Positions 15,784 to 25,223 of a stretch of 64,000 bases of DNA are shown here, one piece after another; position 1 is the stretch's first letter; each line of letters starts with the position of its first letter. The DNA is from JAGRGG01 sp965217265 (GTDB lineage Bacteria > Pseudomonadota > Alphaproteobacteria > Geminicoccales > Geminicoccaceae), in the NCBI GenBank assembly GCA_965217265.1, contig CBDCHP010000011.1, forward strand, positions 1,054,001 to 1,118,000, read 5' to 3'. A model generated the notes under the pieces. That model did no database searches. It was not told the DNA's origin and was given only the letters and a program-made list of their open reading frames with translations. Both the position numbers and the translations under genes were made by a program.

Positions 15784-17526
15784 TCACCCCTGCCGCCGCA
15801 CGGCCTGCCGCAGCCACAGGGTACACGCCTCGGCGTCGAGCGGGCCGCCGATGATGCCCTGCACCGCGTGGCAGCCGCCCCGGCGCAAGAAGCGCAGTTG
15901 CGAGGGATCCTCGGTGCCCTCGACGACGAGGCGCATCTGGCTCATGCGGATCAAGTGCATGACGGTCTCCAAGAAGACCGTGCGGTGCCGGTCCTGCGGC
16001 ACGCCCTCGATCAGACTTGGCGACAGGCGCACCGTGTCGAGCGGCGCGTCGCGCAGCAGCTTGAGCGAGGCCGGACCCTCGCCGAAACCGACGAGCGCCA
16101 AGCGCAGGCCCGCCTCGCGCAGCTCGCGCAGGCCCTGCCCGCCCGTCTCGACCTCGTGCTTGAGCCGCGCCTCGTCCAACTCGAACTCGACGCGGTGCCG
16201 GTCGATCCCGGCCTGGTCCAGGGCCGTGGCGGTGCGGTCGGCGAGTGCGCCCCAGGCGAGGTCGCGCCGGGCGACGAGCGGCAAGGCCAAATGCAGCCGC
16301 GGCATCCCCGCCTTGGCCCAGGCCCGCAACTGCCCGACGCCGCGCTCGATCAGCCAGTGCATCAAGGGCCCGTGCAGGTCCAGGGTCTCGGCCATCGTCT
16401 GCACCGATATGTCCAGGACGTGCCCCCCCGCATCGAGGAGGCAGGGCACGGCGGCGAGGCCGATCATCGGCGAGGCCAGGGTCATCTGCGGCAGGTAGCG
16501 CAGCGCGATCCGGCCGTCGTCGAACGCCGCCTTGAGGCCGGCGGCGCTGAGCGCCGGCGCGTCGCCGCCCGGCAGCCTCGCGCCGAGGCCGTCGGCGCGC
16601 ATCGCGTCGCCGGCGCGGCGCAGCAGGTCGTCGGCCGTGTCGGCGTCGTCGGGAAAAACGGCAAGCCCGAGCTTGGGCGTCAGCGTCACCGGCCCGCCCA
16701 CGCCCTCGATCGGCCCCGAGAGCGTCGTGCGCGCCTTCGTCGCGACGACGGCGCCGTCCTTGGCCGCGCGCAGGTTTTCGAGCAGCACGCCCCAGACGCG
16801 GGGGCCGAGCCTCGCGATCGTGTCGGTCTCGCGCAGCCTGGCACTCAGGCGGTCGGCGAGCGTCTTCAGGCCGCGCGGGCTCAAGCCTTGCGCCTCGACG
16901 TCGCCGAGGTCGATCGCCAGCACGGCGACGTGCCCGCCGCGCCGCTTGACGTGCGCCAGCGCCCGGTCGATCCGATCCTCGAACACGACCGGCAGTGCTA
17001 AGCCGGTCAAGGGGTCGAACTGGCCGGCGCGCTCGGCCACGGCGCGGCGCCGCGCCCGCGCGACCGCGAAGCGCAGCGCCCGCTCCAGCCGGCCGGCGTC
17101 GAGGTCGGCCCGCTCCAGCACGTCGTCCACGCCGGCGGCGGCGGCCTCCTCTTCTAACTCGATGCCCCGGTCGGAGAGCATCAAGAGCGGCACGAGAAAA
17201 CCGCGTGCTTGGATCAGGCGCACGAGGTCGAGGCCGCTGCGCCCCGGCAGGGCGTCGTCGATCAGGCATACGTCGATGCCGCCGTGCGCCAAGCAGCGCA
17301 GCGCCGTCTCGGCCGAGCCCGCCCGGGTGACGATAGAAGGCGTGTCCGGCACCCGCTCCAGGAGCGACGGCACGAGGTAATCTTCGGGGCCCGCGTCCTC
17401 GACGAGGAGTAGGTGTAAGGGGCGCTTAGCGTCGGTCTCGAACGAGGGCACCAGCCTTAGTCGGCCGGTGAAGGCGGCTGGACCCTCGGCAAGGCCCTGC
17501 CCTTCTCCCTCGGTGTCGATGTCCAT
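15784..17526 (-). CDS. REC-GGDEF-EAL protein with degenerate active sites
   Basis: 580 aa. An N-terminal receiver domain (about residues 35-155) has LLLVEDAGPEDYLV, the phospho-Asp region CLIDDALPGRSGLD and the terminal Lys loop replaced. A GGDEF-like domain follows (about 165-320: FDPLTGLALPVVFEDRI, VLAIDLGD), but the GGDEF position reads GPRVWGVLL. The EAL-like domain (about 335-575) starts RYLPQMTLASPMIGLAAV where EAL should be, and lacks the catalytic Glu/Asn set. It is probably enzymatically dead and may act as a c-di-GMP-responsive or protein-interaction regulator. The single ATG start is at 17526. It is convergent with the acylase across repeat copy 6. Confidence 0.87.
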   Translation of the reverse strand: MDIDTEGEGQGLAEGPAAFTGRLRLVPSFETDAKRPLHLLLVEDAGPEDYLVPSLLERVPDTPSIVTRAGSAETALRCLAHGGIDVCLIDDALPGRSGLDLVRLIQARGFLVPLLMLSDRGIELEEEAAAAGVDDVLERADLDAGRLERALRFAVARARRRAVAERAGQFDPLTGLALPVVFEDRIDRALAHVKRRGGHVAVLAIDLGDVEAQGLSPRGLKTLADRLSARLRETDTIARLGPRVWGVLLENLRAAKDGAVVATKARTTLSGPIEGVGGPVTLTPKLGLAVFPDDADTADDLLRRAGDAMRADGLGARLPGGDAPALSAAGLKAAFDDGRIALRYLPQMTLASPMIGLAAVPCLLDAGGHVLDISVQTMAETLDLHGPLMHWLIERGVGQLRAWAKAGMPRLHLALPLVARRDLAWGALADRTATALDQAGIDRHRVEFELDEARLKHEVETGGQGLRELREAGLRLALVGFGEGPASLKLLRDAPLDTVRLSPSLIEGVPQDRHRTVFLETVMHLIRMSQMRLVVEGTEDPSQLRFLRRGGCHAVQGIIGGPLDAEACTLWLRQAVRRQG

Positions 17527-17603
17527 CCCGCCCCCGCAGCGTCGCGTCCGGGGCAGCGGTATAAACTTATAGGCTAACAGTTCAACACGATTTATCGCTC
17601 TGG

Positions 17604-18776
17604 TTATCTAACCCGCAGCGCTGCCAGCGTCCGGTCGAAGCTCGACGGGGCGGGCGCCACCACGTCGAGGCGACCGTCGGGGCCCACCTCGACGACGGCG
17701 AGCCCGTGCTCGCTCAGCCCGTTCGGCATGAGGCGGAAAATGCCGGCGTGACCGGCAAAACCGGCCGCGTCCGCCAATTGCGGGGCGGCGAAGCCCTGGC
17801 CGTCGTTGGCGAGCACGGCCGCGAGCGCCGTCGCGTCGTAGGCAAGGCCGGCGAGCACGTCCGGGCGGCGGCCGTAGAGCCGCTCGAAGCGCTCGGCGAA
17901 CGCGTCGTCGTCGCTCGGCGGCACGGTGGCGAGCCAAGCGCCGGCGAGGGCCGGCTCGCGCAGGAGCGCGCGGTCTTCGAGCCAGAGCATCGTGCCGAGC
18001 AGCCGGGTCCGTAGCGGGTCGAAATCGTAGTAGGTCAGCAAGGCGCCGATCGAGCGCAGCCGCTCGCCGCCGTCGGCGATCAGGAGCGAGCGCGGCGGGC
18101 CGTCGCGCAGGGCGTCGCGGACGACGCGGGCGAGGTCGGTCTCGCGCGGGTCGTAGGTCTGCGCGCCGCCGACGGCCCCGCCCGCGCTCCAGGCGTCGAG
18201 CGCGCGGACGCCGTAGACGTCGTCGGGGCCGATGGCGCCGACGGGGGTCAAGCCCCGCTCGCGGGCGTGGGCGACGACGCGCTCGACCTGCTCCTCAGGC
18301 CGGTAGCCCAGGATCCAGGTGCCGCCGCCGGCGACGCCGGCGTCGTTGGTGAAGGCGAGCACAGGAATGTTGGATCCGGCCGCGAGCGGCGCCACCGCCT
18401 TGGTCGAGGACGAGAACAAGGGGCCGAGCACGATATCGACCCCCGATCCGATCGCGGCCCCCGCCGCCGCCCTGGCGCCCTCGGGCGTGCCTTGCGTGTC
18501 GCCGGGCACCAAGACGAGGTCGGTCCGGCCGACGTCGAACAGGGCCATCTGCGCCGCGTCCAGCATGTCGTTGCCGACCGCGGCGGCCGAGCCCGAGAGC
18601 GGCAGGAGGATCGCTGCTTGCGCCGGGGCCTGCTCTTCCAGGGGAAGCTCGTCGAGTCCCCCCGGCAGTTGCCGATCGAGCGGGCCTATGGTCTGTTGCC
18701 GCCCGGCGCAGGCGGCGACGAGAAGCACCAAGCCCAGGACGGCGAAGCGCGGATGAAGGTCGAGGACGTGGGACAT
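17604..18776 (-). CDS. Penicillin-binding-protein activator, LpoA-like lipoprotein (periplasmic binding fold)
   Basis: 390 aa. Signal peptide with lipobox LVAAC near residue 22 predicts an outer-membrane lipoprotein. The rest is a Leu/Ile/Val-binding-type periplasmic domain (AAILLPLSGSAAAVGNDMLDAAQMAL, GPLFSSSTKAVAPLA, IPVLAFTNDAG). This is the C-terminal half of LpoA without its TPR domain, as is usual in alphaproteobacteria, where it sits divergent from rsmI. In Gammaproteobacteria the family stimulates PBP1a; that role here is inferred. Starts at 18776 or 18785 are both possible; 18776 gives the tighter signal peptide. The divergent gap to rsmI is about 40 bp. Confidence 0.86.
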   Translation of the reverse strand: MSHVLDLHPRFAVLGLVLLVAACAGRQQTIGPLDRQLPGGLDELPLEEQAPAQAAILLPLSGSAAAVGNDMLDAAQMALFDVGRTDLVLVPGDTQGTPEGARAAAGAAIGSGVDIVLGPLFSSSTKAVAPLAAGSNIPVLAFTNDAGVAGGGTWILGYRPEEQVERVVAHARERGLTPVGAIGPDDVYGVRALDAWSAGGAVGGAQTYDPRETDLARVVRDALRDGPPRSLLIADGGERLRSIGALLTYYDFDPLRTRLLGTMLWLEDRALLREPALAGAWLATVPPSDDDAFAERFERLYGRRPDVLAGLAYDATALAAVLANDGQGFAAPQLADAAGFAGHAGIFRLMPNGLSEHGLAVVEVGPDGRLDVVAPAPSSFDRTLAALRVR

Positions 18777-18815
18777 GGCGGCCATGGCGGCGATGACGCT
18801 CCGGGGCAGGGGCGG

Positions 18816-19709
18816 GTGACACCGGCCCAGCCTAGCGGCACGGGCGCCTTGGAGCAATTGGCGCCTGGGCTCCACGTCGTCGCAACGCCGATCGGCAATC
18901 TGGGCGACACGTCCGACCGGGCGCGCTTAGCGCTCGGCGGCGCCGACCTCGTGCTCGCCGAGGACACGCGCGTGACGGCAAAGCTCCTGCACCGCTTTGG
19001 CATCAAGGCGCGCACGCAAGCCTACCACGACCACAACGGCGACAAGGTGCGTCCGGGCGTGCTGGCGGCACTCGACCGGGGTGCGGCCGTCGTTTTGGTG
19101 AGCGACGCCGGCACGCCCTGCATCGCCGACCCCGGCTACAAGCTCGTGCGCGCGGCGCGCGGGGCCGGCCACCCGGTCTTCGCCGTGCCGGGGCCGTCCT
19201 CGATCGTCGCAGCACTCTCGATCGCGGGCCTGCCGACCGACCGCTTCTTCTTCCAGGGCTTCTTGCCGGCGAAGGCGGCGGCGCGGGCGGCCGTGCTGGA
19301 CGAGCTTGCGCGCGTGCCCGGAACGCTCGTCCTGCTCGAAGCGCCGCACCGGCTCGCGGCGACGCTCGCAGCCGCCGCCGCAGCGCTCGGGGGGCGCGAG
19401 GCGGCGATCGCCCGCGAGCTGACCAAGCGGCACGAGGAGGTCAAGGTCGGCCGCCTCGACGGCCTCGCCGCCGCCTACGCCGGGGGCGAGCCGCCCAGGG
19501 GCGAGATCGTCCTCCTGATCGGCCCGGCCGAAGCCCCCCCGGCGGCGGCGCTCGACGGGGCCGACCTCGAAGCGGCCTTGCGCGAGGCGACCGCGCGCCT
19601 GGGGCCCAGCCGGGCCGCGGCCGACCTCGCCAAGCGCACCGGGCGCAAGCGGGCTGACCTCTACGCCCTCGCTTTGAAGGGGCGTTCCTCGAAGGACATG
19701 GCCGATTGA
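18816..19709 (+). CDS. rsmI: 16S rRNA (cytidine(1402)-2'-O)-methyltransferase RsmI
   Basis: 297 aa tetrapyrrole-methylase-fold enzyme that 2'-O-methylates C1402 of 16S rRNA using SAM. Diagnostic motifs in order: GLHVVATPIGNLGDTSDRA, VLAEDTRVTAKLL, HDHNGDKVRPGVL, VVLVSDAGTPCIADPGYKLV, AVPGPSSIVAALS, FQGFLP, LLEAPHRL and LTKRHEEVK. The GTG start at 18816 has a CAGGGG box just upstream. It is divergent from the LpoA-like gene and overlaps yraN by four bases (TTGA), the usual lpoA-rsmI-yraN arrangement. Confidence 0.96.
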   Translation: MTPAQPSGTGALEQLAPGLHVVATPIGNLGDTSDRARLALGGADLVLAEDTRVTAKLLHRFGIKARTQAYHDHNGDKVRPGVLAALDRGAAVVLVSDAGTPCIADPGYKLVRAARGAGHPVFAVPGPSSIVAALSIAGLPTDRFFFQGFLPAKAAARAAVLDELARVPGTLVLLEAPHRLAATLAAAAAALGGREAAIARELTKRHEEVKVGRLDGLAAAYAGGEPPRGEIVLLIGPAEAPPAAALDGADLEAALREATARLGPSRAAADLAKRTGRKRADLYALALKGRSSKDMAD

Positions 19710-20050
19710 GCGCGTATCGGACCGGCCTCGCCGCCGAGGCGCTGGCGGGGCTGTGGCTTCGCCTCAAGGGCTACGCCGTCCTCGATCGGCGCTACCGCAC
19801 GCCGTTCGGCGAGATCGACCTCGTCTGCCAGAAGGGCGACGTGCTCGCCTTCGTCGAGGTCAAGCGCCGTTCGGGCGCCGCCCGGGCCGTCCTGGCGCTG
19901 ACGCCCCGGCAGCAGGCCCGGATCGCCCGCGCCGCCGAGGCCTACCTGCAATACCACCCGCACCACCGCAACCTCGACCTGCGCTTCGATCTCGTCGCCA
20001 TCGACGGCTGGCGGCGCATCCGGCACGTGCGCGACGTCTATCGAACGTGA
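19706..20050 (+). CDS. yraN: UPF0102 / YraN family endonuclease-like protein
   Basis: 114 aa. It has the YraN pattern: GLAAEALAGLWLRLKGYAVLDRRYRTPFGEIDLV, then VLAFVEVKRR, with the PD-(D/E)XK-like residues E, D and ExK. This is a restriction-endonuclease-fold protein of poorly known function, conserved next to rsmI. TTG 19706 overlaps the rsmI stop. It is convergent with mutY, separated by only 7 nt. Confidence 0.95.
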   Translation: MSAYRTGLAAEALAGLWLRLKGYAVLDRRYRTPFGEIDLVCQKGDVLAFVEVKRRSGAARAVLALTPRQQARIARAAEAYLQYHPHHRNLDLRFDLVAIDGWRRIRHVRDVYRT

Positions 20051-20057
20051 GCCTCCG

Positions 20058-21110
20058 TCAGGCATCGAGCCCGGCGTGGCGCAGGAGCTTGCGCGTCAAG
20101 GTGGAGAGGGCGAGGTCGCCCAGGCGCCCGGGCGGATGGTAGAACCCCTCCGTCGCCCCGCCCCCGTCCGTCCCGCGCCAGACCCCGAGACGGAGGTCGA
20201 AGTGGGTGAAGCCGTGCCGCACCTCGCCCGGCAGCGGGGCGAGGCCGGCGCTCATAGGCGCCTCGGCCAGGATCTCGGCCTCGCTCAGGAAGGGTTGCCC
20301 GCGCCACGCGGTCGTCGGCGGCTCGACCATGCCGCCGAGCAGGCCCGCCTCGGGGCGGCGGCGCAACAAGACGGCCCCGTCGGCGCGGGTGACGACGAAG
20401 GCGGCGCCGTAGCGGCGGGGCTTTGCCGCCCTCGCCACCTTGCGCGGCCAAGCGGCCGGGTCGCCCGCTGCCCGCGCCAAGCAAGGGTTGCGCCAGGGGC
20501 AGGCTTCGCAGGCGGGTGTGCGCGGGGTGCAGACGAGGGCGCCGAGTTCGATCGCGGCCTGGGCGAGGTCGCCCGGCCTGTCGCCGCCGGCGAGTGCTGC
20601 CGCCCGTGCGCGCAGGTCCGGCAGGGGCGCTTCGATCCGGCACAAACGGGCGAGCACGCGGGCGACGTTGCCGTCGACCGGCACCTCGGTCTCGCCGAAC
20701 GCGATCGCCGCCACCGCCGCCGCCGTGTAGGGGCCGATCCCTGGGAGAGCCGCGAGCCCCGTTGCCGTGCGCGGCAGGGCGCCGCCGTGCACGGTCACGA
20801 CCTCCTGGGCGAGCGCGTGCAGGGCGCGGGCGCGGCGGTAGTAGCCGAGGCCCTGCCACGCGTGCAGCACGTCGTCGAGCGGGGCGGCCGCCAGCGCCGC
20901 CAAGTCGGCGAAGCGCGCCTTGAAGGCGAGAAAGCGCGGCCGAACCGTCGCCACCGTCGTTTGTTGCAGCATGATCTCGCTGAGCAGCACGGCGTAAGCG
21001 TCGGCCGCAGCGCCCGGCCTCGGCCGCCAGGGCAGGTCGCGCGCGTGCGCGTCGTACCAGTCGAGGAGGGCGGCGCGTAGGCTTTCTGGCGGGGAAGGGA
21101 GGAGCTGCAT
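20058..21110 (-). CDS. mutY: A/G-specific adenine glycosylase MutY
   Basis: 350 aa base-excision enzyme that removes adenine opposite 8-oxoguanine. Catalytic Glu is in EIMLQQTTVATV near residue 45. The helix-hairpin-helix LPGIGPYTAAAVAAIAF is followed by catalytic Asp in PVDGNVARVLAR. The 4Fe-4S loop is C-x6-C-x2-C-x5-C in CTPRTPACEACPWRNPC. A C-terminal NUDIX-like 8-oxoG recognition domain includes LLGGMVEPP and VRHGFTHFDLRL. The start is ATG 21110. It is divergent from dciA across repeat copy 7. Confidence 0.97.
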   Translation of the reverse strand: MQLLPSPPESLRAALLDWYDAHARDLPWRPRPGAAADAYAVLLSEIMLQQTTVATVRPRFLAFKARFADLAALAAAPLDDVLHAWQGLGYYRRARALHALAQEVVTVHGGALPRTATGLAALPGIGPYTAAAVAAIAFGETEVPVDGNVARVLARLCRIEAPLPDLRARAAALAGGDRPGDLAQAAIELGALVCTPRTPACEACPWRNPCLARAAGDPAAWPRKVARAAKPRRYGAAFVVTRADGAVLLRRRPEAGLLGGMVEPPTTAWRGQPFLSEAEILAEAPMSAGLAPLPGEVRHGFTHFDLRLGVWRGTDGGGATEGFYHPPGRLGDLALSTLTRKLLRHAGLDA

Positions 21111-21124
21111 ACGGGCGATATGGG

Positions 21125-21270
21125 GCGCTTCGCGTCCGCTGCGCGGGGCTTTTTCTTCTTTCTTTTCGCCAGTGTTAACGTAGGAGATTGGCATCAGCGC
21201 CGAGGGCCGGCCTCGGACAAGGGCAAAAAGAGAAAAAGAAAGCCCGCACGTCAGCGCACGCGCGAGCGTT
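21125..21270. repeat. Palindromic intergenic element, copy 7 (core type A)
   Basis: It lies between divergent mutY and dciA. The left arm is GCGCTTCGCGTCCGCTG; the right arm ends AGCGCACGCGCGAGCGTT. The core has AGTGTTAACGTAGG and CGCCGAGGGCCGGCCTCGG in the same orientation as copy 1. This is one of only two copies in a divergent gap, so it would lie in the 5' regions of both genes. Confidence 0.9.
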
Positions 21271-21295
21271 CATCCACCGCCAAGGATCCAAGGCC

Positions 21296-21787
21296 TTGAT
21301 CGAGAACAGCCGCCGCCTGCACGCGACCAGCGCCATCGGCCGCCTCTTGAGCGACCTCTTGTCGCCGGCGGCGCGGCGTCGCGGTTTCGCGCAGGCGGCG
21401 GTGCTGGCCGAGTGGGACCGGATCGTCGGGCCGATGCTGGCGGCGCGCTGCCAGCCCGTGCGCCTCGCCTTCGAGCGCGGCCGGACGACGCACGGCATCT
21501 TGTTCCTGCGCGCCCGCGGCGGTGCCGCCCTCGAACTGCAGCACGCGACCCTGCAGATCTGCGAGCGGGTCAACGACTACATGGGCTATCCTGCCGTCGC
21601 CCGGGTTCACCTCATGCAGGTGCCGCTGCCGCGGCCCACGCCTTTGCCGCGGCCGCCCCCGCGCGCCCTGCCCGACCCGGTCCTCGACGCGCGGCTGGCG
21701 GAGGAACTGGCGGAGGTCGAGGACCCGGACCTGCGCGCGGTGCTGCACCGGCTCGGCCGCGCGGTTGCGGGCACCCGGCGGCGCTGA
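21296..21787 (+). CDS. DUF721 / DciA-like DNA helicase-loading protein
   Basis: 163 aa. It has the DUF721 core: AIGRLLSDLL near the start, AVLAEWDRIVGPMLAARCQPVRLAF, then GILFLRARGGAALELQHATLQICERVNDYMGYPAVARVHLMQ. A proline-rich linker and a short alpha-helical C-terminus follow. DciA proteins load DnaB in bacteria lacking DnaC; this role is by family. The start is TTG 21296, preceded by AAGGATCC; a longer reading would run into the repeat. It is first in the dciA-dsbA-smc row typical of Rhodospirillales. Confidence 0.86.
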   Translation: MIENSRRLHATSAIGRLLSDLLSPAARRRGFAQAAVLAEWDRIVGPMLAARCQPVRLAFERGRTTHGILFLRARGGAALELQHATLQICERVNDYMGYPAVARVHLMQVPLPRPTPLPRPPPRALPDPVLDARLAEELAEVEDPDLRAVLHRLGRAVAGTRRR

Positions 21788-21866
21788 CCCGGCGCACGCT
21801 TGGCGAAGCGGGCCTATGCGTCTATCTAGCCTTCGAGCAGACGGACAGATCAAGGAGACCGACGAG

Positions 21867-22469
21867 ATGGCGCGTGTGGTGCGAACGACGTTGGCGGCGC
21901 TCGCCGTCCTCGTGGCGGGGGTTTCGGCCGCCGGGGCGGCGGAGGTGCGCGAGCGGATCCTGGGCGACGAGGCGGCGCCGGTGACGATCGTCGAGTACGC
22001 CTCCTACACCTGTCCGCACTGCGCTTCCTTCCACGAAGAGACGCTGCCCACGCTCAAGGCCGACTACATCGACACCGGCAAGGCGAGGTTCGTCTTCCGC
22101 GAGTTTCCCTTGGACCAAGGGGCTCTCACCGCCTCGGTCCTCGCCCAGTGCGCGGGTGATCGCTACTTCCAGTTCTCGGATGCCTTCTTCTCGACCCAGG
22201 ACGAGTGGGCGACGGCAAGCGATCCGACGGCGGCCCTGCGCAACATGGCGCGTTTGGGCGGCCTCGCGCCCGATCGGATCGACGCCTGCCTGAGCGACGA
22301 GGGCATGGCCGAGGCCGTCTTGCAGATGCGCCTCGACGCGCAGCAGCAGCACGGGGTCGATTCGACCCCCTCGTTCCTGATCGACGGCGAGATGTTTCGT
22401 GGCAACGCCGAAGCGGAGGCGATGGCGGAGGCGATCGACGCGGCACTCGCGGCCAAGGGCGAGGGTTGA
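21867..22469 (+). CDS. DsbA family thiol:disulfide interchange protein
   Basis: 200 aa periplasmic thioredoxin-fold oxidoreductase. Sec signal VRTTLAALAVLVAGVSAAGAA, then APVTIVEYASYTCPHCASFH with the CPHC active site near residue 50. The cis-Pro is in GVDSTPSFLIDG. It matches the thioredoxin_4/DsbA-like proteins that sit upstream of smc in alphaproteobacteria. It forms disulfides in exported proteins. ATG 21867 follows AAGGAG. Confidence 0.94.
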   Translation: MARVVRTTLAALAVLVAGVSAAGAAEVRERILGDEAAPVTIVEYASYTCPHCASFHEETLPTLKADYIDTGKARFVFREFPLDQGALTASVLAQCAGDRYFQFSDAFFSTQDEWATASDPTAALRNMARLGGLAPDRIDACLSDEGMAEAVLQMRLDAQQQHGVDSTPSFLIDGEMFRGNAEAEAMAEAIDAALAAKGEG

Positions 22470-22523
22470 ACCGAACAGGTTGATTTCTATTTCCATATAA
22501 CACGCTTTGGTTGTTTATCGGGG

Positions 22524-22553
22524 GTGACAGGCCTGTCCCGGCGGTGCTAGGCT
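22524..22553 (+). promoter_or_regulatory. Possible sigma-70-type promoter for smc
   Basis: GTGACA (22524-22529) and TAGGCT (22548-22553) are separated by 18 nt and lie 32 nt before the TTG start, in the 115 bp dsbA-smc gap. The match is modest and untested. Confidence 0.35.
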
Positions 22554-22584
22554 TGCCGTCGTCTTAAACCGGCGGCTCACAGCC

Positions 22585-25127
22585 TTGCGCTTCACGCGAC
22601 TGCGGATCAGCGGCTTCAAATCGTTCGGCGGGCCGGCGGAACTGACCCTGGCGCCCGGGCTGACCGGCATCGTCGGGCCCAACGGCTGCGGCAAGTCGAA
22701 CATCGTCGAGGCGCTGCGCTGGGTGCTAGGCGAGGCGTCGGCCGAAGGTCTGCGCTCGGACGAGATTATCTTCGGTGGCACGGCGATCCGCCCCGCCTTC
22801 GACCTCGCCGAGGTGATGCTCGGGCTGGAGTGCCGCGGCGGGGAGGTCGAGGTGGCGCGTCGTATCGGCCGCGGCGTCGGTTCGACCTACCGCCGCGACG
22901 GCCGCGAGGTACCCGCCCGCGCCGTGCGGCTCTTGTTCTCGGATGCCGGCGCCGGCGCCCACAGCCCGACCGTGATCGGGCAAGGGCAGATCGGTTTCAT
23001 CGTCGAGGCGGGGCCGGAAGAGCGGCGGCGGCTCTTGGAGGACGCGGCCGGGATCGGCGGGCTGCAAGCGCGGCGGCGCGAGGCCGAATCGCGGCTCGAC
23101 GCGGCGCGCGCCAACGTCGCCCGGCTCGAAGACCAAGCGGCGGCGCTGCGCGGCCGGGTCGGGGCGCTCGAACGTCAAGCCAACGAGGCCGAGCGCTACA
23201 AAGCCTTGCAGGCCGAGAGCCGCCGCATCGAGGCGTTGAGCGCCTTGGCGACGCTCGACGGGGCCGTCGCCGCGCTCGGGCGGGAGAGGGAAGACTGCGC
23301 CCGGCTCGAAGAGCGGTTGCGCGCCGCCGAGGCGGAGGCCCGACGCCGCGCCGAGGCCGGGGCCGCGATCGGGGTCCGCCACGTTGAACTGAAACGGACA
23401 CTCGCGTTGATCGAGGCCGAGATCGCGGCGGGGCTGATGCGGGCGGAGGAACTGGATGCGTCGCTCGGCGCCGAGGAGACCGGGCTCGCTGCGACCGTCG
23501 CCGCCTTGGGCGCGGCGGCGGGCGAGGCGGCGGTGGCATACGGCGGGGCGACGGTTGCCCTCGACGGGGCGCGCGCCGCGTCGGGCGCCGAGGCGCCGGA
23601 CGCTGGCGGCGCTCGCGGCACGGCTGGACGAGTGCCGGGGGCGGGCGGCGGCGGTCGGGCACGAGCGGCGGCGGCTCGACGGGGTGGACGACACCGTCCT
23701 GATCGAGGTCGCCGGGCGCAAGGCGGCGGAGGCGGACGCGGCGCTCCACGCCGATCACGGGCGCTTGACGCGGGCGATCGAGGCGGCGCGCGGGGCGGAG
23801 GCTCTGGCGCGGCGTGAGGCCGAGCGGGCGGCGGCCGCGCGCGACGCGGCCGAGGCCGCCGCCAGGGGCATCGCCGAGCGGCGGGCGATGCTGGACGAGA
23901 CGCCGGCCTGGATCGAGACGCGCGCCGCCGGGCTCGCGGCCGAGGCCGAGGCGCTTTGGGACACGTCGCCGGGCGATTTTGAAGCGGTCGCCCTGACGGC
24001 GGCGGCGGCGCCACGCACCCGCCGTGAGCGGTATGATGGGTTGCACGCCACGCGAGACGATCGGGCCGGGGGGACGCCGGAGCGCGGACCCGGGGGCGGC
24101 GGGACCGGCGCGCGGCGTCTGGCGGTGCGCGCGCGGCTTGAAGAACTCGACGCCTCGCGCGCGGCGGCGACCGATGCCCTGGAACAGGCCGCGTGGGCCG
24201 AGACCGGGGCCAGGCGCGCGCTCGATTGCGCCGCGGCGGCGCGGCACGCGGCGGACGCGAAGCGCCTCAAGGCGTGACGGCGCGGCTGGACGAGGAGCGC
24301 GACGCTTGGAAGGCGCGGGCGGCCCGGCTCGCCGCCGAACCCCCCACCGACACCGAAGCACTCGCGGCCGAGGCGGCGACGCTCGCGCGCAGGGCGGACT
24401 TGGCGGCGCTCGACCTGCGCACGCTCCAGGCCGGCCTCGGCCCCTTGCGCGAGCGGATCGGGGCCGGCTCGAAGGCGCGGCGCATCCTTGAGGGACGAAT
24501 GGGTGCCGCGGCCCAGTCGCTCGCGGGCGCCAGGCTCACCTACGAGCGGCGCAAGGCCGAGGCCGCGACCAGGAGTGCCTTGCGCCGCGAGGCCCAAGCG
24601 ACGCTTGCCGAGGAGGCCGGACGGCTGGAGCGCGACCTCGCCGAGTGGTCGAGCGAGGCGGCGGCGCTGCGAGACGGCCTCGCCAAGCGTGAGGCGGCCG
24701 CGTCGCTGAAGTCCCTGCGCGCCGAGGAGGCCGAGCGCCGGCGACGGATCGCGGGGCTGCGCGAGGCGGCCGGGGCGATCGCGGTGGAGATCGCCGAGCT
24801 GCTCGCCTCGATCGAGCGGCTGCGTCGCGGGATCACGACCCTCAACCGCCAGGCGCGGACCAACATCCGCATGTTGTCGGGCGGCGAGAAGGGCCTGACG
24901 GCGCTCGCCCCCGTCTTCGCCTTCTTCCTCGCCAAGTCCGGCCCCTTGTGCGTCCTCGACGAAATCGACGCGCCGCTCGACGACGCCAGTATCGAGCGTT
25001 TCATCGACCTGATGGCCGAGGTCGCGGCCAGGACCGGCTCTAGGGCGTCACCATGACCGGGCGCGGCGTCTCGCCCCCCGTTTCCGTGGCGCTCGATGAC
25101 GCCGTGGAGATGCACGGGGCCGGCTGA
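22585..25127 (+). pseudogene. smc: Broken chromosome segregation protein SMC (frameshifts and internal deletions)
   Basis: The remnant spans about 848 codons against ~1150 in intact alphaproteobacterial SMC. The N-terminal head is intact in frame 1: SGFKSFGG, Walker A GIVGPNGCGKSN, GQGQIGFIVEAGPEERRRLLEDAAGI. Coding shifts to frame 2 near 23590 and back to frame 1 near 24270. The hinge domain is missing: coil sequence passes straight into a post-hinge-like RYDGLHATRDD stretch. Near the C-terminus GITTLNRQAR is joined directly to the signature LSGGEKGLTAL, skipping about 60 residues. Walker B CVLDEIDAPLDDASIERF remains, but after TGSR the H-loop segment (normally LVxTHHxxTM) is deleted and the true tail GVTMTGRGVSPPVSVAL continues in frame 3 to TGA 25125-25127. 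A loader-dependent condensin cannot be made from this. Confidence 0.85.
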
Positions 25128-25223
25128 GGCAACGAACGCCCCCCCGGACGGTTGCAGCTTCGGCCCGGGGTCGGACGCACACCCCTCGAACCCACGACCA
25201 CCAGCATTGCAGGCTCCTAGACG

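Noticed and set aside
13268..17269. A 1333-codon minus-strand open frame
   Set aside because: It runs antisense through the acylase and in another frame of the GGDEF/EAL gene, is rich in Arg/Ala/Gly repeats and matches nothing; it is a high-GC shadow.
23560..24290. Programmed frameshifting in smc
   Set aside because: There is no slippery site, and hinge and H-loop deletions elsewhere in the gene point to decay.
25160..25215. tRNA-like T-loop string (GGGTTCGA on the minus strand)
   Set aside because: Flanking bases do not form a T-stem, acceptor stem or anticodon arm.
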